Origin: Acidobacteriota bacterium
GTDB lineage: Bacteria > Acidobacteriota > Blastocatellia > Pyrinomonadales > Pyrinomonadaceae
Assembly: GCA_016716435.1 (NCBI GenBank)
Contig: JADJWI010000008.1
Coordinates: 124,001-188,000 of the forward strand
Reading direction: 5' to 3'
DNA: 64,000 nucleotides
Part shown: positions 16,103 to 25,193 of the stretch, one piece after another
Numbering within the stretch: position 1 is the stretch's first letter
Layout of the letters: every line of letters begins with the position of its first letter
Position numbers and translations under genes: made by a program
The notes under the pieces: generated by a model
Told to the model about the DNA's origin: nothing
Databases searched by the model: none
The model's input: the letters and a program-made list of their open reading frames with translations, nothing else

Positions 16103-17266
16103 ATGACCGAAGCAAAAGTTCAGAAAGTAAAGCCGGATATCAGGGCGATAACCCGGCTTGTGCCGCCGAGCGGGAACCTTGTTCAGGGGCAATCGGAGTT
16201 GCCGATCGACCCACGGCTCGCGGCCGAGGCGGCAGCGGTGATCGCCGCCAGCGAGAACCATTACGGCGGAAGTGAAGGTGACGCGAATCTCCGCAAGGCG
16301 GTCGCCGCGAAGATCGCGAAGTACAACGGCATTGATATCGACACCGACGCGAGGCCGTTTGAACTGATGATATCGAACGGCGGTACGGGAGCGTTGATCG
16401 GGATCGCGCAGTCATATCTTCGCGGAAAGTCGGCACTTGTTTTCGAGCCTTATTATCCCTATCACAAGCGGATCATCGATGAATTTGGCGGTCGGACTGA
16501 GCGGTTTGAACTGGACGAGAATCTAAAGTTTGAAAAGGACGCATTGCTTCGGCGGTGCAAAGAGCTTCGCGACCGGAGCGAGTTTCCGCTGCGGATGATC
16601 ATCGTTTGCTCGCCCGCAAACCCGAGCGGAAAAGTGATGTCGCAGACGGAGCTTGAGGCCATTGCGGATGTCGCCAAAGAGCTTGATCTGCTCGTCGTTT
16701 CGGATGAGGTTTATGAGCACTATGTGCTCGGCGAAAACCCGCATACGCCGATCGCGTCGCTGCCCGATATGCATGAGCGGACGATTACGGTAAATTCGTT
16801 CTCAAAGTCATGGAACATTTCGGGCTGGCGGCTTGGCTATGCCTTTGGCAAGGGCGAACTGATCGCACCGATCAACAACGCGGCGAATGTGATCTACGTT
16901 TGCCCGGCGACGCCGCTTCAGGCGGCTCTTTCCCGCGTTCTTATGGCGGACAGCGACTATTACACCCGCCTTCGCGACAAGTTTGACGCAAAGCGGGTGA
17001 AGTTCTCGGCGGGACTCAAGGGCCTCGGGTTCAAGATCTATGACTCGGGCTCGGCGTTCTATATTTGGGCACGAATACCCGATCGGTTTGACGATGCGAT
17101 CGCCTTTAACGAAATGCTGATGCGCGATGCCGGGGTCGGGATGACGCCCGGTTCCGCCTTTGCCGATGGCGACACATGGGACGCCCACGTCCGCATCTGC
17201 ATCGCCCGCGAGGACAAGATCCTCGATGGGGCGATGGAAAAGCTCCGCTCGGTATTGAATGATTAG
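16103..17266 (+). CDS. Class I/II pyridoxal-phosphate aminotransferase
   Basis: A 387-residue PLP-dependent enzyme. Signs include NHYGGSEGDANLRKAVA at the substrate side, SNGGTGALIG for phosphate binding, CSPANPSGKVMS, SDEVYEHYVLG, and the Schiff-base lysine in NSFSKSWNISGWRLGY. It is distinct from the aminotransferase at 812-2002, so the amino acid it serves is probably different. A 15-codon reading frame (16059-16106) ends in an ATGA overlap with this start, and no separate Shine-Dalgarno sequence precedes the ATG. The small gene at 17273 follows after 6 nt. Confidence 0.88.
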   Translation: MTEAKVQKVKPDIRAITRLVPPSGNLVQGQSELPIDPRLAAEAAAVIAASENHYGGSEGDANLRKAVAAKIAKYNGIDIDTDARPFELMISNGGTGALIGIAQSYLRGKSALVFEPYYPYHKRIIDEFGGRTERFELDENLKFEKDALLRRCKELRDRSEFPLRMIIVCSPANPSGKVMSQTELEAIADVAKELDLLVVSDEVYEHYVLGENPHTPIASLPDMHERTITVNSFSKSWNISGWRLGYAFGKGELIAPINNAANVIYVCPATPLQAALSRVLMADSDYYTRLRDKFDAKRVKFSAGLKGLGFKIYDSGSAFYIWARIPDRFDDAIAFNEMLMRDAGVGMTPGSAFADGDTWDAHVRICIAREDKILDGAMEKLRSVLND

Positions 17267-17272
17267 TCTGAA

Positions 17273-17473
17273 ATGTATCGACGTTCTAAATTTCTTGAGA
17301 TCTTGATCGCGATCCGCGAGGAGATGGCTCGCGAGGCGGATTATGATACGGACCTCTTTGCCGAGACGGTCCGTTCTGGACGCCGCGGCGAGGGCGGGAA
17401 GCGCTATTCGCTGGCGGAGGCGGAGTCGCCCGCGGGCGGACGCGAGCGGGGCAAGTCCAAGAGCCGTGGTTGA
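17273..17473 (+). CDS. Small basic protein of unknown function
   Basis: A 66-residue protein: a helical, charged N-terminal half (RSKFLEILIAIREEMAREAD) and a disordered Gly/Arg/Lys tail. It follows the aminotransferase stop by 6 nt and reads in the same direction. The N-terminal helix with DYDTDLFAETVR looks conserved in style rather than random, which is the main reason to keep it. No function is proposed. Confidence 0.5.
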   Translation: MYRRSKFLEILIAIREEMAREADYDTDLFAETVRSGRRGEGGKRYSLAEAESPAGGRERGKSKSRG

Positions 17474-17552
17474 GATCGCCGTAAGCTTGATAGTTACCTT
17501 CCAAAGAATCCGAGTATAATAGCCCGAGACGTTCGCTCTTACCCTTTAATTG

Positions 17553-18131
17553 ATGTTCAGATACTTGCTCGCATGCCTGATGATCGCGGCCGCTATTTTG
17601 GCCGCCGGCGTCTATTTTTTTCGCGAGTATTGGGAACATCGGTTCGACCCGCTGATCGAACAGCAGGCCCGCATTTACCGCATCGATGAAAAGCTCGTTT
17701 GGAGCCTGATCTACGAAGAGACGTATTTTCGCTCAGGTGCAAAAGGCGATGCCGAGGAGGTCGGGCTGATGCAGGTGACGCCGCTCGTTGCCCGGGAATG
17801 GGCGAAGGAAACGGGACTCACTGAGCTCCAACGGCAGGCGGCCGAGGATGTCGAGGGGCTGCTCAGCGATCCTAAACGCAATCTTCAGGTCGGTTGTTGG
17901 TATTACGAAAAGCTCCGCGAGCGGTACCGCGGCCGGCCGGCTGAGACGGCGATGACACTCGCCGCCTACAACGCCGGGCCAAGCCGCGTTGAGGAATGGA
18001 CGCGCGAGGTCGACGCGGCGTCGATCACAGAAACGCAGTTCATCGAAAGGATCGGCATCGCATCGACCAGGGCATATGTCTCGTCGATCCTCGAACGCTA
18101 TCGGGCAAGCACGCCCAACCGTCCGAAATGA
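17553..18131 (+). CDS. Membrane-anchored lytic transglycosylase (SLT domain)
   Basis: A 192-residue protein with an N-terminal membrane anchor (LLACLMIAAAILAAGVYFF) and a compact SLT domain facing the periplasm. The catalytic glutamate is in SLIYEETYFRSGAKG, followed by VGLMQVTP and AAYNAGPSRVEEW, as in Slt/MltE-type enzymes that cleave peptidoglycan strands and leave 1,6-anhydro ends. It lacks the long superhelical part seen in the gene at 20340. A consensus TATAAT lies at 17515-17520. The ATG at 17553 is preferred over a TTG just before it. Its stop overlaps the amidohydrolase start (ATGA). Confidence 0.9.
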   Translation: MFRYLLACLMIAAAILAAGVYFFREYWEHRFDPLIEQQARIYRIDEKLVWSLIYEETYFRSGAKGDAEEVGLMQVTPLVAREWAKETGLTELQRQAAEDVEGLLSDPKRNLQVGCWYYEKLRERYRGRPAETAMTLAAYNAGPSRVEEWTREVDAASITETQFIERIGIASTRAYVSSILERYRASTPNRPK

Positions 18132-19408
18132 GAATCCTTACAGCAGATCACGTATTGCCGATAACTGGCGAGCCGATCGCGAACGGAGCAGTTGCGATAG
18201 CGGGCACGGACATTGTCGCGGTCGGGCAGGCTGATGAAATTCGCGAACGAATTAAAGATGCCGAGGTCACCGAGTTCGGCAAGGCCGCGATCTTACCGGG
18301 CTTCGCTAATTGCCATTCGCATCTTGAGATCACGGCGATGCGTGGAGCACTCGACTCGGTCGAACATGACTTTCGGGCGTGGCTGTTGAAACTCAACGAA
18401 ATGCGGGCGGCGATGTCCGATGATGAGATCGAGGCGGCGGCTTATCTCGGTGCCGTTGAAGGGCGAGAGGCGGGCGTGACCTGTTTCGGCGATATTGGCC
18501 GGAGCGGCCACGCGGGTTTGCGGGCAATGAAGCGAGCGGGGCTTCGCGGTATTTTGTTTCAGGAGACGGAGTTCTCGCCTGATAATCGGACGGCCGAGGA
18601 AGACTTCAAGAAGCTGATCTCGAAGTTCGAAATCCTTCAAGGCGAGGCGACCGAGCTTGTCTCCATCGGGCTTTCGCCGCACGCACCTTACACGGTCGGG
18701 TCGATGCTGTTTGAGATGATCGCTCAGTTCTCGATCATCAACCGCGTTCCGATCACCATTCATGCCGCCGAGTCGGCAAATGAAACGGAGCTGATGACCC
18801 GCGGTACGGGGTTTTTTACGGAAGTTTACGAGAGGTTCGGCGTCGAATGGGCGAGCCCGCATTGCACGACGATCGAGTATCTCGAGCGGCTCGGGGTTCT
18901 CTCGGCCAGGCCGTTGCTTGCTCATTGCGTTGAGGTCACCGAACGAGACATCGAGCGGATCGCCGCGAATGGGGCTCGAATCGCCCATTGCCCGAAATCG
19001 AATGCGAAGTTTGGCCACGGCTTTGCGCCGCTTGAGCAATTTCTTGATGCTGGAATAGCGGTCGGGCTCGGGAGCGATTCGGTGGCAAGCAACAACCTTT
19101 GCGACCTTTTGGAAGAATCGAGATTTGCCACCCTCGCGGCGAGAACCAGGCCCGAGAGCCAAAGGTTCATCGGCCCGCGAGAGATGCTTCGCGTTGCAAC
19201 ACTTGGCGGTGCCGAGGCCCTGGGGTTAGACGACAAGATCGGCAGCCTCGAGGCGGGAAAGAAGGCAGATCTCGCCATCATCTCGCTTGAGGCCGCTGCG
19301 CAAAATCCGATAGGCGACGTCGAAGCCGCTCTTGTATTCTCAACCAACGGCCGCGATACACTCGCGACCTATGTCAACGGCGAGCCTATTTATTCGCGAC
19401 GGCCGTGA
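18128..19408 (+). CDS. Amidohydrolase of the chlorohydrolase / S-adenosylhomocysteine deaminase family
   Basis: A 426-residue metal-dependent hydrolase of the TRZ/ATZ (MtaD-like) group that removes amino groups from purine or pyrimidine-like rings. Metal ligands are visible: NCHSHLE (HxH), HAAESANET, LLAHCVE and GSDSVASNN. An N-terminal beta-sandwich begins MRILTADHVLPITGEP and is completed at the end by the AGKKADLAII strand. I chose ATG 18128, coupled to the transglycosylase stop, because the upstream in-frame extension is a shadow of that gene. Its exact substrate is unclear; adenosine or methylthioadenosine derivatives are likely for this branch. The last 23 nt overlap the convergent SCO1 gene. 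Confidence 0.86.
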   Translation: MRILTADHVLPITGEPIANGAVAIAGTDIVAVGQADEIRERIKDAEVTEFGKAAILPGFANCHSHLEITAMRGALDSVEHDFRAWLLKLNEMRAAMSDDEIEAAAYLGAVEGREAGVTCFGDIGRSGHAGLRAMKRAGLRGILFQETEFSPDNRTAEEDFKKLISKFEILQGEATELVSIGLSPHAPYTVGSMLFEMIAQFSIINRVPITIHAAESANETELMTRGTGFFTEVYERFGVEWASPHCTTIEYLERLGVLSARPLLAHCVEVTERDIERIAANGARIAHCPKSNAKFGHGFAPLEQFLDAGIAVGLGSDSVASNNLCDLLEESRFATLAARTRPESQRFIGPREMLRVATLGGAEALGLDDKIGSLEAGKKADLAIISLEAAAQNPIGDVEAALVFSTNGRDTLATYVNGEPIYSRRP

Positions 19409-20273
19409 CCTCGCGGACAAGGTCGTCTGCCGACCAGCGATTGCTAGGCAGCATCTTTGCTACCTTTCCTTCGCGGTCGATGATGGCCGTCACCAGCGAG
19501 TGGTTGAACTGAGCTTTGTCCTGCTCGTCTATTTCGTATTTCAGTCCGAAGAAATCAGCCACCTTGCGAACCTCAGCGTCGGGCCCGACAGCCAATTGCC
19601 AGACGGTGAAGTCCGGCTTTTCAGGGTTGCCCATATATCCGATGCCGTAGTCGCGAAGCTTCGCCGGCGTGTCGCGCTCGGGGTCGAAAGAAATGCTCAA
19701 GAGCCGGATCTTGTCCTTGTTTTCGGCGTCTTCGTTCAGCCTCAATGCCGCATCGCTAAAGTTTCGTGACATCTTGATGCAAAACTCCGGCAGCGGGCAC
19801 TCGCGGTAAATGAACGTTACGGCCAGGACCTTTCCCCGATAGTCGCGAAGGCTGAAGCGCTTACCGTCCTGATTTGTGAGCGAGGCGTTCGGCACCTCTT
19901 TGCCGATCTGTTCCGGCTCTTTTACCTCGGGCTGGGCGATGTCCGGGTTCGGTGCGGCACTGATGCTGATCTTCTCAAGCCAATAAGGCTCTTTCGCGGT
20001 GCTGTCAACGACCAATTCGGCGTAGACGATGGCGCCGGGGACGAGGTCTTCCCAGACCCAATCTTCCATTATCGGAAAATCCATCGTCATCTTTTCCATA
20101 AAACCGGGGATGTCTTCGTGTTCGATGCGGGCCCGCTTGGCCGCCTTATCGACCGAGATCACCTTGCCGGTCAGCGGGTATCGTTTTGCAGTTTCGGACG
20201 CTTTTTGAGGCTCTTCGGCCCCGCAGCCGAATGCGAAAAGCGTAGCGAGGATAAGAAAAATTACCTTGTACAT
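19386..20273 (-). CDS. SCO1/SenC family copper lipoprotein with N-terminal CusF-like domain
   Basis: A 295-residue lipoprotein (lipobox LFAFGC) placed outside the inner membrane. Residues ~30-100 (YPLTGKVISVDKAAKRARIE followed by IPGFMEKMTMDFPI) match the copper-binding CusF/PF11604-type domain. The rest is a thioredoxin-fold SCO domain: the copper motif CPLPEFC, SFDPERDTPAKLRDYG and the distal histidine in FNHSLVTAIID. SCO proteins deliver copper to the CuA site of cytochrome c oxidase. The upstream in-frame extension to 20324 lacks a start signal; ATG 20273 places the signal peptide at the N-terminus. Fusion of the two copper domains in one protein is common in this lineage. Confidence 0.9.
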   Translation of the reverse strand: MYKVIFLILATLFAFGCGAEEPQKASETAKRYPLTGKVISVDKAAKRARIEHEDIPGFMEKMTMDFPIMEDWVWEDLVPGAIVYAELVVDSTAKEPYWLEKISISAAPNPDIAQPEVKEPEQIGKEVPNASLTNQDGKRFSLRDYRGKVLAVTFIYRECPLPEFCIKMSRNFSDAALRLNEDAENKDKIRLLSISFDPERDTPAKLRDYGIGYMGNPEKPDFTVWQLAVGPDAEVRKVADFFGLKYEIDEQDKAQFNHSLVTAIIDREGKVAKMLPSNRWSADDLVREVTAVANK

Positions 20274-20339
20274 ATATTGCGAATGACCAAATTCAATTCT
20301 CTGATTTAGAGGCCGCGGAATCAAGCCCGTTGTGCCTGA

Positions 20340-22721
20340 TCAGTTGCCCAGCGGGCGGAGTTGCTCATCATAGAGAAGCTGATACATCCGATAGTTTGCC
20401 ATCACCTTTTGGACGTAGTCCTTGGTCTCGGCGAAGGCGATCTCGGAAACGTATCTATCGGGCGACTGGGCCTTTGAGCGGGTCAGCCACCGCTGCATGT
20501 TGTCCTCGCCGCCGTTGTAGCTGGCCGCGACGGCCTCGGGCTGGTTGGGGAACATCCGAAAAAGTCCGGATATGTACTGTGCCCCGAAAAGTATTGCCGT
20601 ATTCGCGTCAAAGAGATGCTCATCGGAGAAATTGGGCAGGCTTAGTTCGTTGGCGATCTGTCGCCACGTCGAGGGGATAAACTGCATCAGTCCGCGGGCC
20701 GCCGCTGAGGATTTTACGTCCGGACGGAACCGCGATTCTTGTCTCATGATCGAGAGCAGCAGACGCGGGTCGATGCTGCGTTCACTCGCCGCTTCGATGA
20801 GCTTGCGGCGAAAAGGAGCGGGATAAACGAACCGAGCCTGGCTGCCAGCAAGCAGATCAGGGAAATAATCATCGGGAACCGACTTCCAAAGCGGCTCGGC
20901 CGCCCGAACGGCGATGTAAGCAGGATCGCTCATGGAATAAAGCTCAACCGTTGAGGGTTTCTCTTCGCGTTGGTCTGACTGATATTCAGTCAGCAGAAAA
21001 GCAGCTTCGTCGTAGATACCAAATTCGTAAAGGCGCTTTGCTGCGGCGAGCAGTTCGGAGTCCTCGCTCTCGGCGAAGGCACTGGCGGGGTCGAACGGCT
21101 CTGGCGAAGGAAGCCGCGAATAGCCCGGCGTTTGCGCATAGACCTCGCGAAGGCGGGCGAGAAAGGTCCCGCGTTCCCCTTCGTTTCCGACGATCCGAAG
21201 TAGAGACTGAAGAGCCTTCCGCTGCCGCTCGCTGTCGCTGGCCGTTGCCTCACTGCGGAGCTGGGACGCCGCGACCGAGATCGCTTCAGCCGCAAGGGTC
21301 GATTCGCCCAACTCCCGAAGCCTTTCCGTCGCACGCCAGCCGTAGTAAGAATTGCGACCCTCTGGAACGGCCAGAAAAGCATCGATCGCCTCCGGAAATC
21401 GGCCCATTTGCTCGAGCACGAAACCGCGACGAAATTGCACTTCATCGCGTATCGCTCCGCCGGGCACTCGCGAGCCGCCTAGGTCCTTGAGCGGGGAAAG
21501 GCGTTCGAGAGCATCAAGTGCTTTTGGCCAATCCGCAAGAGCTATGTGGATCCTTGCTTCGGCAAAGACCGCCTGAGCTTCTGCCGTCTTTCCGCGAAAT
21601 TTCTCCGCGGCCGCAGCGGCCTTTCTCAGAGCTTCGACCTCGGTGCGCAGGTCGCGTGAGACGTCGATCGGATTCAAGTATGCCCGGTCGAGCCGATCAT
21701 CGCCGGGATATGAGTCCACATAGCGCGAGTAGCGGGCGGCCGATTCGCGTGCCTTTCCGACCCGGGCGTAGGCGGAGCCGAGCTGTAGCAACGCATCCTT
21801 TGCTATCGGCTCCTCCGAATATTGCTCGGCGACGCGCTCGAACCAAACTATCGCATCCGAAAAGTTTCGCTCTTGTGCGTATCCGCGGCCCATCAAGTAC
21901 GCAGCTTCGGAGGCATTCTCAAATTCAGAATGGCCATTGATGATCGCGAGAAAATGCCCGCGAGCGGCGGTGAAGTCGCGATTGAATTGATAAATGCGGC
22001 CGCGGGTGATGTGCTCTTCCGGCGTGAGCTTCGGAACGGCAGCGTCGCCACCGTCTTCCGTATCGGCCATGCGAACGGCCGCAAGTGAAACATCGTCCGG
22101 TGCCGATGAACTGCCCGAGCGGATCAGATCATCGACGATCTGCCGCGAACGAACGCCCTCGCCAAGTCCCGCATATGCACGGGCGAGCATCAGCTGGTCG
22201 GCCCGCGAGGTGTCCATCTTTGCATCTGCCGTTGCCAGCCGAGGCGATTCGATCCGGCGGATGGCTGACCGAAAATCGCCGGACTCGAACAGATTCTCTG
22301 TGACCCTGCGGTTGGCGGCATCGCGGGCGAAGCTCTCGGGATAATAAAGAGCAATCTCCTGAAGCAGCAACCGCTCTTGAAGCAGTCCGCCGGAGACGCG
22401 GGCGATGCCGGCGAGATGAAAGAGCGAAAGCGGGGCGAGGACCGACGGGCGTGCGGTATTTTTCAGGAAATAACCAGCGGCCGTGGCTTCGCGACCGGAT
22501 TCGAGAGCGAGCTTTGCCGCGAGGTAATCAAGATCTTGATCGGCGAAGGATTCGGGGTTAGACGTTTCGGCGAGCCGCAGTTCAGCCAGTGTTGCTGGGA
22601 TATCATCGCGGAGAAAAGCGCGTGTAAAGGCGTTCACGGCCACGACGGGCTCGGCCGGTTGGGCCTGCGACATCTGCACCGCGAAGCTAAAAATGATTAC
22701 TGCCGAGGCAAAGACACGCAC
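20340..22721 (-). CDS. Soluble lytic murein transglycosylase with superhelical repeat region
   Basis: A 793-residue exported enzyme starting at GTG (22721) with a signal peptide (SAVIIFSFAVQMSQAQ). Residues ~25-600 are helical TPR-like repeats forming the ring seen in Slt70; the C-terminal ~170 residues are the SLT domain with the catalytic Glu in SIMRQESRFRPDVKSSAAA, then GLMQFIPSTWRQIA and AASYNGGEDNMQRWL. It degrades peptidoglycan from strand ends in the periplasm. It lies 66 nt upstream of the SCO1 gene in the same direction. With the small enzyme at 17553 this is the second SLT-type enzyme in 5 kb. Confidence 0.94.
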   Translation of the reverse strand: MRVFASAVIIFSFAVQMSQAQPAEPVVAVNAFTRAFLRDDIPATLAELRLAETSNPESFADQDLDYLAAKLALESGREATAAGYFLKNTARPSVLAPLSLFHLAGIARVSGGLLQERLLLQEIALYYPESFARDAANRRVTENLFESGDFRSAIRRIESPRLATADAKMDTSRADQLMLARAYAGLGEGVRSRQIVDDLIRSGSSSAPDDVSLAAVRMADTEDGGDAAVPKLTPEEHITRGRIYQFNRDFTAARGHFLAIINGHSEFENASEAAYLMGRGYAQERNFSDAIVWFERVAEQYSEEPIAKDALLQLGSAYARVGKARESAARYSRYVDSYPGDDRLDRAYLNPIDVSRDLRTEVEALRKAAAAAEKFRGKTAEAQAVFAEARIHIALADWPKALDALERLSPLKDLGGSRVPGGAIRDEVQFRRGFVLEQMGRFPEAIDAFLAVPEGRNSYYGWRATERLRELGESTLAAEAISVAASQLRSEATASDSERQRKALQSLLRIVGNEGERGTFLARLREVYAQTPGYSRLPSPEPFDPASAFAESEDSELLAAAKRLYEFGIYDEAAFLLTEYQSDQREEKPSTVELYSMSDPAYIAVRAAEPLWKSVPDDYFPDLLAGSQARFVYPAPFRRKLIEAASERSIDPRLLLSIMRQESRFRPDVKSSAAARGLMQFIPSTWRQIANELSLPNFSDEHLFDANTAILFGAQYISGLFRMFPNQPEAVAASYNGGEDNMQRWLTRSKAQSPDRYVSEIAFAETKDYVQKVMANYRMYQLLYDEQLRPLGN

Positions 22722-22742
22722 ACCGAAACCTTACCGTTTCGG

Positions 22743-22773
22743 CAAAAAAAAGAGAAGTTCCGAAGAACTTCTC
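22743..22773 (-). terminator. Rho-independent terminator of the FG-GAP gene
   Basis: Read on the minus strand: GAGAAGTTC, a TTCG tetraloop, GAACTTCTC, then a run of seven or more T. The stem is 9 bp with no mismatch, and it sits 36 nt past the stop of the minus-strand gene at 22809. Confidence 0.8.
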
Positions 22774-22808
22774 AAATTCGCAAATGCGACATTCGGGGGA
22801 AAATTCGG

Positions 22809-23756
22809 TCAAGGCACTGCGACAATACTCCGTCTTGCCTTATGACCGCTGGTGGGCAAATCGCCATCGCTTCCAAATTGAAGCGTAGAAAGCTCGCCGG
22901 TCGTGGACCGGAATATGTACCACATTCCGCGGTCAAAAACCGCGAGGTCGATCTCGCCGTCGCCGTCGTAATCGGCAGGTGCCGGCGTTCCGGCCGCGGG
23001 GCCAAAGATAGTCGATTCAACGTTTCCGCTCGCGAGGTCAAGCATGTGCCATTCGCCCTCACGGAAGATCGCGATCTCTGCACGGCCATCGCCGTTGTAA
23101 TCTGCCGGAACAAGCTGGTCATCGCCTGAGGTGCCGAAGGTGGCGATTTTCGGTTCGCCAGTTGAACTCAAATAGATGAACCATTGATTTCCGAGCGGAC
23201 GAAAGACCGCAAAGTCCGTCCGGCCATCTCCGTCGTAATCGGCTTCGACCGGCACGTCGCCAAACTGTCCCCACGGGAAGTAAACTGCTTTCCGGTGGTC
23301 ATAACCGCTTGTTGAGGTGAGCACATACCAGATGCCTGTATCCATGCGAAAGACCGCGATATCAGCCCGTCGATCGCCGTCAAAATCTGCCGGTACTGGA
23401 ACGTCAGCCAGGCCGCCGGTCGGGTGCTGTGTCGTCATTCCCCATGTGAAATGATCCACATTTCCGTCGGTACTTCTGAGGATGTACCAAACGCCGGTCG
23501 AGGGACGCCAGACGGCGGTGTCTTTAATGCCGTCGCCGTCAAAGTCGGCAGAGACAGGCACGTCGCCTTCCATTCCCCATTTGACGGCAGAAAATGAGCC
23601 GCTTTCGTCGGCACTCTGCTTGAACCAGGTCGAACCCGAGGGACGGAAAACCGCCGGATCTTCGGGCAATGAGCCAAAAATGGCGGTTGAAAAAGCGAAG
23701 ACGGCGAGAAGTATCGCTGCTGTTGTGGAAGAGGTTTTCTTTATTGCGATGTTCAT
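22809..23756 (-). CDS. Exported FG-GAP/VCBS-type beta-propeller protein
   Basis: A 315-residue secreted protein with a signal peptide (AAILLAVFAFSTAIFG). It consists of about six repeats of ~45 residues, each built as ADFDGDGxxDxAVxRP followed by a short WYIL-like strand and a TWG/PWG turn; the Asp-rich loop binds calcium. Such units make a seven-bladed or partial propeller used in adhesion or carbohydrate binding. AAAGGGA stands before the ATG at 23756; a frame open further upstream shows no such signal and is ignored. One perfect terminator follows the gene. The repeats are close enough in sequence that internal duplication is evident. Confidence 0.88.
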   Translation of the reverse strand: MNIAIKKTSSTTAAILLAVFAFSTAIFGSLPEDPAVFRPSGSTWFKQSADESGSFSAVKWGMEGDVPVSADFDGDGIKDTAVWRPSTGVWYILRSTDGNVDHFTWGMTTQHPTGGLADVPVPADFDGDRRADIAVFRMDTGIWYVLTSTSGYDHRKAVYFPWGQFGDVPVEADYDGDGRTDFAVFRPLGNQWFIYLSSTGEPKIATFGTSGDDQLVPADYNGDGRAEIAIFREGEWHMLDLASGNVESTIFGPAAGTPAPADYDGDGEIDLAVFDRGMWYIFRSTTGELSTLQFGSDGDLPTSGHKARRSIVAVP

Positions 23757-23923
23757 TCGATCCCTTTTGGTGACCGACCGAAAAATGTCCCGTATAAAGC
23801 TTTTGACGTTGTTCGGCGGTGTTTTTGCGAAAAATTGACTAAACTTGCCGAAAAAAAAGACCCAATTCGCTGATATTCCTAAAAACCGCGACATTTTTCG
23901 CGAAGACGTGCGACCGAACCGAA

Positions 23924-23952
23924 CTGACTTTCTACTACTAATACGGTAGAAT
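23924..23952 (+). promoter_or_regulatory. Promoter of folD
   Basis: CTGACT (23924-23929) and TAGAAT (23947-23952) are 17 nt apart. The start would fall near 23959, leaving about 5 nt before the folD ATG at 23964, another near-leaderless case. Confidence 0.45.
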
Positions 23953-23963
23953 CCAGTGAATTT

Positions 23964-24881
23964 ATGACAGTCAGACTGCTTAGCGGAAAGCCCATCGCCG
24001 ATGAGATCAAAGCCGAAGTCTCGGCCGAGGTCGCAAAACTCGAATTTCGACCGGGGCTTGCGGTGGTCCGCGTCGGCGAAGATCCCGCGTCTTCGGTTTA
24101 CGTTGGCAGCAAGGTTAAGACGACCGAGGAACTCGGGATGCACTCCGAGCATATCCACTTGCCGGCGGAGACGAGCGGCGAGGAGATACTCGCGGTCGTG
24201 AAACGTCTGAACGAAGCTGACGAGATCGACGGCATTCTTGTTCAACTTCCGCTTCCGGGTCACGTTAATGAGCGAGAAATTCTTGAGGCGATCGATCCGG
24301 CAAAGGACGTCGATGGCTTTCATCCGATGAATGTCGGGCGGCTCTCGCAGGGGCAGGACGCTCTCGTGCCGTGTACTCCGGCGGGTGTGATCGAGATATT
24401 GAAGCGTTCGGGAATTGAGATCGCGGGCAAAAATGCTGTTGTGCTAGGGCGGAGCAATATAGTCGGCAAGCCGATGGCGATGCTCCTGCTGCAAGAGAAC
24501 GCAACCGTGACGATTTGCCATTCGCGGACGCGGGACCTTGCTAGTGTGACATCGCAGGCTGAGATCCTTGTTGCAGCGATCGGTCGTGCGGGATTTGTCC
24601 GCGGCGAGCATATCGCCGAAGGTGCTACGGTCATCGACGTCGGCATCAACAATGTTTCGGACACTTCACAGGCCGCGGAGCTTTTTTCTGAAGACGAAAT
24701 GCCGAAGCGGCTTGCGGCGATCGAAAAGCGAGGCTTTACTCTGGTCGGCGACGTAAACCCGAAAGAGGCGATGGAGCGTGCCGGAGCGTTCACACCTGTT
24801 CCCGGCGGCGTTGGGCTCCTGACCGTGGCGATGTTGATGAAGAATACGCTTAAGGCAGCGAAGCTCAGACGCGGCATCTAA
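23964..24881 (+). CDS. folD: Bifunctional methylenetetrahydrofolate dehydrogenase/cyclohydrolase
   Basis: Interconverts 5,10-methylene-, methenyl- and 10-formyl-tetrahydrofolate in one-carbon metabolism. The 305-residue length is normal. Seen are VGEDPASSVYVGSKVK with the catalytic Lys-containing YVxxK pattern, GILVQLPLPGHV, PAKDVDGFHPMNVG, the dinucleotide-binding VVLGRSNIVGKPMAMLL, and TPVPGGVGLLTVAML at the C-terminus. The MazG gene begins 10 nt after it and coaE follows, forming a three-gene run. Confidence 0.97.
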   Translation: MTVRLLSGKPIADEIKAEVSAEVAKLEFRPGLAVVRVGEDPASSVYVGSKVKTTEELGMHSEHIHLPAETSGEEILAVVKRLNEADEIDGILVQLPLPGHVNEREILEAIDPAKDVDGFHPMNVGRLSQGQDALVPCTPAGVIEILKRSGIEIAGKNAVVLGRSNIVGKPMAMLLLQENATVTICHSRTRDLASVTSQAEILVAAIGRAGFVRGEHIAEGATVIDVGINNVSDTSQAAELFSEDEMPKRLAAIEKRGFTLVGDVNPKEAMERAGAFTPVPGGVGLLTVAMLMKNTLKAAKLRRGI

Positions 24882-24890
24882 ATTTAAATT

Positions 24891-25190
24891 ATGACCTTTG
24901 AAGAATACCAATCGGCCGCAAGCAAAACGGCCCTCTACCCGCGGCGGCTCGAGAACCTTGAATACCCGACGCTCGGGCTTGCCGGAGAGGCGGGGGAGGT
25001 TGCTAACGTCGTGAAAAAGATCCAACGCGACCACGGCGGCGTGCTCAATGACGATACTCGAGCAAAGCTCAAGGACGAACTCGGCGACGTGCTTTGGTAC
25101 ATCTCGGCTTGCGCCGATGAGCTGGGCCTGACGCTGAGCGAGGTTGCCGCTTACAACGTCGATAAACTCGCCAAACGGCACGGGAAGTGA
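24891..25190 (+). CDS. MazG-like nucleotide pyrophosphohydrolase
   Basis: A 99-residue single MazG/DUF4406-free domain protein. The metal-binding helix LGLAGEAGEVANVVKK and KDELGDVLWYISACADELG give the ExxE and ExxD residues that hold magnesium. Small MazG proteins hydrolyse nucleoside triphosphates to monophosphate and pyrophosphate, probably for housecleaning of modified nucleotides. It sits between folD (10 nt) and coaE (4 nt), so it is part of the same transcription unit. Confidence 0.9.
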   Translation: MTFEEYQSAASKTALYPRRLENLEYPTLGLAGEAGEVANVVKKIQRDHGGVLNDDTRAKLKDELGDVLWYISACADELGLTLSEVAAYNVDKLAKRHGK

Positions 25191-25193
25191 GCG

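Noticed and set aside
17385..17473. Repeat-like GC-rich end of the small protein at 17273
   Set aside because: Looked for a match to the in-frame repeats of the acyl-CoA synthetase; the similarity is only in composition.
18293..19162. Minus-strand frame of 289 codons
   Set aside because: Antisense shadow of the amidohydrolase with no motif of its own.
22377..23129. Plus-strand frame of 250 codons spanning two genes
   Set aside because: Runs antisense across the transglycosylase start, a terminator and the FG-GAP gene.
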